Source: Periconia sp. R9002
Taxonomy: Eukaryota > Ascomycota > Dothideomycetes > Pleosporales > Periconiaceae
Assembly: GCA_023627715.1 (NCBI GenBank)
Contig: JAMAHW010000066.1
Span: forward strand, 62,001-126,000
Direction: 5' to 3'
Length of the DNA stretch: 64,000 bases
Each line of letters begins with the position of its first letter. Within the stretch, counting starts at the first letter, position 1. Shown here one piece after another: positions 55,673 through 64,000 of the stretch. The notes beneath the pieces were generated by a model, which saw nothing but the letters and a program-made list of their open reading frames with translations, was not told the DNA's origin and made no database searches. The position numbers and the translations under genes were made by a program.

Positions 55673-58600
55673 ATGAGTAAAGATAAAGAGAGCTACACCC
55701 TTGACATTCCAAAAGCGCAAGCCCAGCAAATCTGGAGCCGGTCTGATTTGGGACTCCAGAGGGAGAAGTTTTATGCTGCCTTTTATGCAATCCAGATTTC
55801 ACAAGTGCAGCAGCAAGCAGGTTTGGCATCGAACAGTAATAAAGCGAGTAGGAACTAACGGCTTTGTTAGAAATAAAAGTGGATATTGAGAGAAGCGCAG
55901 AAAATCTGTTTCTTGATCGTCTCGCATTGCTCTTCGCTCGGATCAAAAGCGACAGAACCAAGACACCAGCAAATGTCACCGCCACATGTCTCGTGCGGTA
56001 CGACTCACGCTGGGATGTCTATATCGCGAAGAACGATGGTCCCCAGAGTGGTAATGAAACATCCCCAGAAGATGAAAAGTCATTTGCGAAACAACTTCAA
56101 GACTGGATACGCACGGAGGCCATTAATGAACCATTGAACGAGGAAGAAGAAGAAGAAGATGATGATGATGTTGATGATGATGAGGAGGAGAATGAAACTT
56201 TGGTCAATGGGGCAGATCGACCTATGTTCATACAGATGGCCAACTTTTGGAAAGACCGCATGTCCTTTTACATTGGAGAGACCAAAACTGTTTGGAGGCA
56301 GATAGCAAGCAGTAGAACCAAAGTCGAAGACTACTTTCGACTACGTGATAAGAAGTTTACCAAGGAACGATTCCATCGGGATTGGGACAGAGCGGCCGAG
56401 CTTGCAAACTTTTTGCAAAAAACATGTCCCAATGCAGCCATGACCAAAAAATTTCTTCGTACATTCTACGAGTTTTGGAAACGAAGTGGGGGAGAAGATT
56501 GGCATAAACCACTGCCTTCAGAGCCAGAAGAGGCACGAAAGTTTCGCAAATGCATTAGGTACATGGAAATGCTCGGCATGCCAATGTCGGCGTGGAATGC
56601 GTGTGTGCGATTCCGAAAGTTGTCCGACTACAAGCCCGTCCACCTCATTCCAATTGAGAAGCCCGTTTTCGACGAGTCACGGCTTGATAAGGAGAGTATC
56701 GCTCAAATCTTGAAATGGTGGAAGACGAAGAACAGTCTCATCGACGTCCGCAAACCGCTTGAAGGCGTAGAAAATATGGGTGTCAAACCAGAACTATTCT
56801 TTCATTGTGAGTTGCAAATACTCACACTACTGACGAAGTTGCAGTCCAGAGGGGCTCACTATTTCATCGGCTGCAGCAAACTGTCCTGCGAGTCGTGTTG
56901 GTTGATTCTGAAGAAAGATGAGCAGTTCACTACGCGCGGCTCTCACCATAAAGTATCCGCAAATTGTGCCTTTCCGTTTCCGAGAGATTTCGAAAGCATT
57001 GGAAGGAGCATCAGGCACATGCAGTCAAGTTGGAAGAAAGCAATCTTTTCAAACTCGATCAGTATAAGCCATTTACCGCTGGACGACACCGATCAAGCCC
57101 ACACCCAGTGGAACATGGCAGCTGAGGTAATCCATCAGCTCAATTGCGCATTTCAGTGGACTAACTTGTGATAAGGAATCCGCGGTCAACCTAGTCGAAA
57201 GCCTGAATTTGGCATACCATGCTTTGGATACTAGTCCGTACAAAATCGATAGACACATCAAGCCTAGCAAGGGATCGTTTGCAAGTGTGTACTCAGCATG
57301 GAAAAGCAACACAGACAACGCGGTGCCTCAGACCCAGACTTCTTATGCGTTGAAGGTGATGATTATAACATCTTCAAAGAAGAGCGAAATGGTGAAAAGG
57401 GAGATAGAGCTTCTGCAGCGGCTTAAAATACTTCCACATCGCAATGTGTTGCAGTTCGAAGAGGCATTCTACCAGGAAAACCCGCGTACTATTGTCCTTG
57501 CAACCCAACCATTTGTGCCGTTGTCGCTGGAAAAATTCTTCAGCAAGACACTGGATTACCGCCGCGAGCACTGGTATAGGCCTCTTGAGCTTGAGCCATG
57601 GCAAGGAGTCATGAAGCAATGCGTCGAGGGGCTCGAATTCCTGCATGGACAAGAGCCGCAGATCCTCCACCTCGATTTGAAACCACACAATATACTACTA
57701 CAAGAAATCGTCAACGCAAACCGAAGAGTAGAAATTCGTCCCATCATTGCAGATTTCGGGATTAGTACAGAGCTGCCGGTTCGGGATGCGACGCAACGAC
57801 CGGGAACGCATGAATACATGTCGCCCGAGTTGCTCGATGACGAAAAATCTCTGCCAACCACAGAGTCAGACGTATGGGCTCTTGGTTGTTGCTTCGCGCA
57901 GATTTTTGTACTTTTTCGCTACGGCGAGAGGGCGCTGGCTGATCTCCTTGGGAAGATTCGCAATCAAGACCAGCCAGGATTCTCCAAAAACCTGGAAAAA
58001 GTGAAGTCGATGCTAGAACAGCCTGACAACCGAAACCACTCCAGCGGCATGCTCGAAATCTTTGCCGGATTTCGAGAATTGATTTCCAGCATGCTAGAGA
58101 TTCAACCGGTGCACCGAAAAACGTGCAGGTTCATACTGGCAGATTTGCAAGAGATTGAGGCTCACATGGAAGTCATGAAGCTTAACATTCCGAGAATAAT
58201 CATATGCCAGCAAGTTGGTGGATTGGTCTTCACCAGAAGCATCAATGGCCAAAACCTGCCTAACATTGAGCGACTTGTTGTGGGCTTAAGCATGATTCGG
58301 AATACGAACCTGGTGAACATGGTCTACAGTGGGGTTTGGCGTATATTGGGAATTTGGCTTGCACCATCGGCACCACGCCTGGTATACTTAGTTTTATCCA
58401 AGGACGACAAATTTATCCGAAAGGAGGACAACTTTCCAAGAATGATGAGTCGACCGTCTCCAAGACTCAAAGCCATTCACGGATCGGCTAATGGCGCGAT
58501 ACAAGAGTTAAACAACACTTACAATGTCTCACTAACGCAGGTATTTTGGACTGCCAGCAGGCAATTTTATGCAGACATATCAACATTGTCCAAAGCGTGG

Positions 58601-58774
58601 AAGCAAGAAGGCCGCTCAGACAAGAATACAGTTCGAGAATGCGGTTTCTTAGTCAAGTATGAATTTAACCTGTTTGCCCTGGTCATTATTTCTTGTTGGG
58701 TAGTGTCCATTTTTTATTTCCTCTTTCAAACTATTGGGGAAACAAAATGGTTCTCTTCTTTGGACATTTGGTGA
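55673..58774 (+). CDS. OTT_1508-like deaminase / Ser-Thr protein kinase / transmembrane fusion protein
   Basis: The exons are 55673-55820, 55871-57126 and 57176-58774, giving 1000 residues. Introns are 50 and 49 nt with CTAAC branches. Residues 140-160 form an acidic tract. At 359-420 lies a cytidine-deaminase-type zinc site: H361-C-E363 (HxE) and S-C389-E-S-C392 (CxxC) inside the YFIGCSKLSC signature, followed by TRGSHHKVSANC, which matches the fungal OTT_1508-like deaminase family. Residues ~490-790 are a full kinase domain: Gly loop near 501, Lys528 in YALKVM, HLDLKPHN with Asp635, DFG at 661, and PGTHEYMSPELL. A hydrophobic helix (FNLFALVIISCWVVSIFYFLF) near 965-989 ends the protein. Catalytic residues of both domains are intact. 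The join rests on the second intron (GTAATC to GATAAG); if it is not spliced, two genes would be read. A nucleotide or RNA-modifying effector controlled by a membrane-bound kinase is inferred. Confidence 0.78.
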
Positions 58775-59444
58775 AATTTTATCATCAATGATACGCATGT
58801 AGTTAAAACTACCACACCTCTCCTGTCCAGGAGTGCAGTGATGATAGAATGACACTGTAAATGGAACTTTCAATGTTGGTCGAAATTCATATCCACTCAG
58901 TGTCTGCCAGACCCTACTTGTCGGTGGTCATCGAAAGTAGTTTCGAAGCAGCGAGCTCAGCAATTAGAAAAAGAACGGTAGTTCATACTCTCTATACGGT
59001 ACTTGAAAATTCTCCCAATCTCCCTGCTCGCGCAAATTATATTCTCCTCTGCGAATAGTCAAAACCTTTCTGCAGACACTCGCTGCATTCTCGTATTGAT
59101 GCGTCTCAGCCGTACAATGCTCCTGTTCTCCACCTACCAGACGCTGCTATTTTCCGGATTATATGATCCTGTCTTGGACATCAATTGATACTGACACAGG
59201 CCTTTGTTACATTGATATCATTGACCCTTGATGTCGAAATAGGAACGTGGCTTACATACGCGAACTGCCAAACTCCATAGTAATTGGACACCATTATTCG
59301 TGCAGCGTACGTAAGAAAAAAAAGGCGTGGGTTGTAGACTTCAGCTCAGATTTGTTCCCTTGTTCCCCCCCTCACCACGTCAAGCTACTTCCGCACTCCG
59401 TCCCTTGAGTAATCGACAAGACTTTGGTGCCTCCGGTGGAATTT
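58775..59444. other. intergenic region between two tandem + strand genes
   Basis: 670 bases; no gene is supported. It probably holds the promoter of the ankyrin/CorA-like gene. Confidence 0.4.
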
Positions 59445-62070
59445 ATGCAATCTTCTGCCAGAAAATGGGATATCTGGGACGATTATGGTCTTCGCCTTAC
59501 GGAGGCTGTAGAACACGCATTAGAAACGGGGGCTACCGGAGTCGATTTGCTAAACGCTCTCAGTATCGGAAGCGCGGAAAATTTCAATCCAGGCGACTCA
59601 TTCGATCTCGTATGGGACGTGATGCAGCTTTCGCGACCTGAAACAGACGTTTTTACTTATGTATTCTCCCGCATGAACCGCTTGCTTGGACAACTTAAAG
59701 AAAACCTCGGGTTTAATCTCAATCTCAATGGGTTAAATAAACACGGAGTTCCATTGGTATATGTCGCGGTCAAAAAGTGGAAAATCTACGCGTTAGAATT
59801 ACTGCTTATGCATGGCGCAGATCCAGACGTGGAGTCGACAGCACGAGTGAAATATGGAACTCTCGAACGATTTGCGGCGACTGAGGAGTATACAGGGGAG
59901 AGGTCCAAGGTCGGCGATCGCGAAACTATGGAAGCAATGTTGGATGCGAGTCGCATTCATGAGCGCATTCCAGATGACTATTTCGCAGTCACCTGCCTCC
60001 AAAGGACCAAAAGCAGCAACCATGTGATACTAGAGAGCAATATGAGCGCCTTCAAGCTACCTTGGGCCTCCGAAGACATAGGTAACTCTCGTGCCGCCTG
60101 GATTCATGTTGCAAGCAATAATGTAAGACCAATCGAGGTCAATTGTGCTTCAAGGGGTTGCTAATAACACTACAGGCAGCTTTTATATGTGTAAGCCCAG
60201 AGCATGATGTGAAGCTCCAGCAACTGAGTTTTACAGGCATTGGCTGCAACGCTGAGGAGATACCATGAGTCGATGTTGAACATGTCTGAACAAATGATTA
60301 ACATCTTTGAACATCCGACAGTAACCGCAAATCAACCGTTCCTCAACTATCTCAATCCTGGATACGAATGTCTAAGGTCTGGTTTCCCCACGAAAGGTAT
60401 CGTTGTGATTGTAGTACGTCTCCGCTGTCAGTAACTCCAGAATCGGGCACTAAAGATACAGGTTCCATATTTTGCTATGCAGACGATGGCAGAGTGGGAA
60501 ACAGCGAGGAAAAAATACCAGGATGCGTTTGAAGCCTTGTGGCCGGAAATCTTGCAAGGCGACGAGAGTAAACCACCTCGAAAGACCTACGCCACCCGTA
60601 CCCTCGACGAAGCGCACTACCCCGGGGTTGATTCCGAACTTACCATGCGAAACAACAAGGACCAGGTCATCCAAAACCAGATCAGGGGGGAGATTGCTAA
60701 AGGGTACAGGAAATCTCCGTTGCTTCCTATCTTAACTGTTCCCCAACTCTGGATCTGGCGAGCTGAGAACACCTTGGTCACGGCATGCCCAGTCACTGGC
60801 CCGTCTTACGTTTTTGAGAGATCGACGGAGAATCCAAGGCGCATGTTCCCGCAAATCGACGGCAGCGCAGCTCTAGATCACCACATAGCGCGCATACTTC
60901 TCGATGTCATTGGCAGATTGGGAGAGAAGTATACCGACCCTGAGCTGGGCGTATCGTTCCCACCCGTATTCGATATTTTTGAAGCACGGCTCCTCACCAT
61001 TACAGGTGAAGTTCAAGACTACCTGAAACCCAACCCAAAAGCTTCAACGGATCAGCTGTTACAGATCGATATCGAGAGGGAGAAGTACTTCATCCATTCT
61101 GTCGCTGATCTCCAAAGTGAACTGGGCATGATCGAGGAGATGATAAGACAGCAAACGAGTGTGGTGACGGCGTTTGAACAGGGAAAAATGAAGGAACTCG
61201 ACGACAAAGAAGAGGATGCCAGGCGAGACATCAGTGCGTACCAAAAGGAGAGGTTGCAAACAGGCAATGTTCAATCGTTTCGTGATGTTCAATCGTTTCG
61301 TGATAGCTACAAACACCGGCTACCCTATGATATCGATGATGACATTGCGTCATTCTTCTGGACCACGTGGGATGACTATCATGACGACGAGCTGGCTATC
61401 CTTGACAAGATAGCACGCTGCACTCAAAACGAAAGAGAACTTTCTCGCCCCGTGTTCCGCCGCATACACATCCGGCTCGAAGCATACAAGACGCGGATCG
61501 CGAAGATCAACAAGGATGCGAATAGGGTGTCGAAAACCATCGACGACATGCTCAATCTTCGGCGGACATACGCAAGCGTCCGACTAGCCGAGAGCAGCAT
61601 CAGCGAGGCGCGTCAAAGCGTCTTCGTCGGCCTCGTCGCAATCGGCTTCGCGGTGGTAACAATCATCTTCACGCCGCTAAGCTTCGTCACGAGTCTTCTG
61701 GCGTTGCCGCTGTACGACCCTGCATCGCACCCCGAGTTGGGCCACCCAAGCTACATCAATAAGATACTTAGTTAAGTGTTTCAGCCATTGACGATGATGA
61801 TCTTGTACTGACTGACGATTTGTTGAAGTCTCGACGGAAGTGGGGACTTTGATCTTCACATTCGTCTGCGTTGGGTTGGCGTATTTAGCGTTGAAGACTT
61901 CGAGGAACAATCACCAGCACCTATCATCCTCGCCGAAGTCGGATGGATCACGAAGCAGCAGGGACCAGGAACATGAACAACTTGCAGCCCGCGGCGGCTA
62001 CAAGGGATTGCGGGGCTTCATGGGTCGGAAGCTGGGAAAGAATCGGACACGAGAAGACGACCTTGAGTGA
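59445..62070 (+). CDS. ankyrin-like / CorA-like magnesium-transporter-family membrane protein
   Basis: The modelled exons are 59445-60122, 60176-60190, 60237-60413, 60462-61770 and 61829-62070, which give 806 residues. The 15-base exon is tentative; skipping it leaves the frame intact. The N-terminal part has at least one ankyrin-like unit (GVPLVYVAVKKWKIYALELLLMHGADPDVES). The middle shows the fungal CorA-like pattern: PWAS...SRAAWIHV, then PILTVPQLWIWRAENTLVT, a long helical stalk with the KTIDDMLNLRRTYASVRLAESS region, and two membrane helices at about 677-705 (FVGLVAIGFAVVTIIFTPLSFVTSLLALP) and 732-751. The GMN motif of true CorA channels is not seen. Such proteins are often multicopy in Pezizomycotina near HET or NLR genes; transport is unproven. 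It follows the deaminase-kinase gene on the same strand. Confidence 0.82.
61269..61304 (+). repeat. 18-bp in-frame tandem duplication
   Basis: GTTCAATCGTTTCGTGAT occurs twice in a row without a mismatch, adding a second VQSFRD to the stalk of the CorA-like protein. Perfect identity implies a recent event. Confidence 0.95.
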
Positions 62071-63089
62071 AAAATAGTCGCTACAACCAGGGCGAACACC
62101 CAAGGCGCCAACACCTGGTCGCAAGTATCGACGTGAGGAATGACGAAACTATCTCCAGAAGATGGTTGATACAACTTCGCAATCGCACACACGAAGGATT
62201 TAGTACGCATCTCTTGCATTGCCGTCCGAGTTCACCAAAGCTTTTTGCGTTGGAAGATTGATGGGTTCAAAGGGTATTGCATCAGGGCCACGCGTTTTCT
62301 TTGACAGAGTGTATGAATACGATAACAGGTGAGTTTCTTACTTGTTTATATATTTGTTTGTCTATTTTCTTGGTTTCTGGTGTATGTAGCGGTTGTTTTG
62401 GCGTCGTTCCCTCCACTCTCTATGGAAGGGTGGTTTAGGTAGGATGTGTACTAGTATAGTATGTATGTGTGTGATTATCCAACCCTGAGGAATAGACAAA
62501 ACATTGCCATCTAGACTTTCGACTAGGGAATCTACACAGGCAGTCAAGAAGAAAAAGCTTCTCGACTCGAGTGAACTAAGAGTTCTAGGTGGTATTCAAC
62601 CGTTTCCTCCTCATGCTCACTTGTCTGTACATCCAACCCACTGCAAGAAAACCCCCCAGAAAAATAAAAGCCAAAAAAAGAGAAACCATCTGGGTATCCA
62701 TCCATCCGTCTGCGTCAGGTAAAACGAAGAAGAGAAAGAAAAAAAAAGAAGTCCGTGCGAGGTACACACTTCCTCTCCTCTCCTTATGCAAAAGAGAAGA
62801 AAAAAAGTATGGGGGTATATCCAAACCATGCAAAAAAACCCATGCATTTCCGCGCAGGAAAATCCAGAAAAAAAAGAATAGGTATAAAAAGAAGAAGGGG
62901 AAAACGCCTTCAATGTGGTGTTAAACAAGAAAGAAAGACAATGATGGAAGTGGTGATGGTGTGAATGCAAAAAAACATGAAAAGGAGGATATTACAAATA
63001 AAAAGGGGGGTATTGACACCTGCGCTATGCAAAAAAGACTCCAGTGCAGTGTCGACAAAATGCCAAAGTAAGTATGAGAAAACACGGTC
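62071..63089. other. convergent intergenic region
   Basis: 1.02 kb between the CorA-like stop and the stop of the last gene. The part from 62660 to 62960 is extremely A-rich on the + strand (T-rich for the minus-strand gene 3' UTR). No gene is supported. Confidence 0.45.
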
Positions 63090-64000
63090 TCAACAAGTCC
63101 TATTCACCTGTCCATTCCCACGGATCCTCGTTTCAAAAGATTTATGCCCAACCTCCATGAGCAGGGCCGTCAGTGCGCTGTTGTAGACAGCCATGGCGCT
63201 CGTAGAGTGAATCAAGTACGACTGGTCCGCGTTCTCCGGCCATTCTTCCTGGGGTATGCGGCCGGGAAGTGCCTGCTCGTTGCGCTTCTCCCAGTCCTTG
63301 CGCCACATTTCGTACTGGAGGTCCCATCGCTTCTCCACGCGCCTCCTGCGCATCTTCATGACGGAATCCAAGTGGTCTTGTTCCTGGTTGTGGTGGTACG
63401 CCTCCTGGCTCAGCTGGTGGTGCATTTCCTTGTCGAGCTGTTCCAGTTGCAGTTTTTGTTTTTCGAGTTTGTTCCGCATGTCGCGGTCTTGCTTGGCGCG
63501 GAGCACGTTGATCTGGCTGGCGTGTTTGTCCGGGAGTTTTTGCTGCAGGACGCGCTGGCGGTCTAGTTTTTTCAGGTCTTCGGCTGTGACTTCGCGGGTT
63601 AGGGTGGGGTCGGCGGAATTGGTTCCTGAGCAGTATGCGGTCATGTGTTTGAGTGCCGTGGCCACGTTTTGCGTTTCTTGTGCTTGGGATTTCCAAAGTT
63701 CGTGTTCCATGTTGAGTTGAAATTCTTCCAGACGTTCGAGCTCGATGGGGTGCTAAAGAATACTGTAAGCATGATTCACTATATGAGTACCGCAATGCCA
63801 CTAACTTGTTGCTTCTTGTTGTGTCTGTCGGTTTCGAACTGCGCCTCAATACCCTTGAGAATACAGTGCTGATGGACAGCCAGCGCTTTCCACTGGTTTG
63901 CTTCGAATGATGCTATCCGCTCATACTGTTCACGTTGTTCCTTTCTGAGATTTCTGAAGTCCGCACACTCCATAGGATCGATGCTGATAGATTTCTCCTC
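63090..64000 (-). CDS. fungal coiled-coil protein, C-terminal part (5' end outside the window)
   Basis: Two exons are visible, 64000-63806 and 63752-63090, giving the last 285 residues. The 53-base intron starts GTTAGT and ends TTTAG. The peptide is almost entirely helical and charged (FRNLRKEQREQYERIASFEANQWKALAVH, ERLEEFQLNMEHELWKSQAQETQNVATALKHMTAYCSG, LEKQKLQLEQLDKEM), as in a long coiled coil, followed by RRRVEKRWDLQYEMWRKDWE. I have seen similar C-terminal tails in uncharacterised Pezizomycotina proteins, but the N-terminal domain that would define the family is outside the window. Confidence 0.75.

Noticed and set aside
1..64000. tRNA, rRNA, CRISPR arrays, bacterial-style operons
   Set aside because: I looked for cloverleaf-type B-box sequences and regularly spaced repeats and saw none; the DNA is fungal nuclear. 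A tRNAscan run would be needed to exclude a tRNA gene with certainty.

Overview
This is nuclear DNA of a filamentous ascomycete (Pezizomycotina; a leotiomycete-like fungus fits, but the order cannot be fixed from sequence alone). The evidence is short GT-AG introns of about 45-60 nt with CTAAC/CTGAC branch points, an AspE-type septin, HET-domain remnants, a single-exon HSP90 with an intron in its leader, an AA9 polysaccharide monooxygenase, and fungus-specific families such as DUF8004-like and ankyrin/CorA-like proteins. All gene models below were built by eye from reading frames, splice signals and family resemblance. No search was run.

Left part (1-36 kb) is mostly ordinary, gene-dense chromosome. 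It holds the tail of a secreted binding-module protein; an MFS anion permease divergent from a 2-oxoglutarate/Fe(II) oxygenase; a 1997-residue C2H2 protein with CreA-like fingers and a membrane-spanning tail; a DUF8004-like protein; a SelT/SelW/SelH-type redox protein; HSP90 with heat-shock elements; a secreted AA9 LPMO facing a GH105 unsaturated rhamnogalacturonyl hydrolase; a second MFS permease divergent from the GH105 gene; a short-chain dehydrogenase; a kinase with C-terminal zinc fingers; and an AspE-type septin.

Right part (37-62 kb) looks like an accessory region. It contains broken HET genes in several pieces, a decayed RNase-H-like (Gfd2/YDR514C-like) exonuclease gene, AT-rich stretches with C-to-T style stop codons as expected from RIP, a 165-bp MITE with 40-bp inverted ends and TA flanks, and a sequence near 36.5 kb copied at 54.8 kb. 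Intact genes among the debris encode a multi-pass membrane protein, a GH5_9 exo-beta-1,3-glucanase, an unclassified 436-residue protein, a secreted M35-like metalloprotease and a salicylate-hydroxylase-like FAD monooxygenase.

The most notable locus is 55.7-62.1 kb. One predicted 1000-residue protein joins an OTT_1508-like nucleic-acid/nucleotide deaminase domain, a complete protein kinase domain and a C-terminal membrane helix. It is followed on the same strand by an ankyrin/CorA-like membrane protein. With HET relics alongside, this resembles a fungal recognition or self/non-self module, which is inference. The window ends inside a coiled-coil protein gene on the minus strand.
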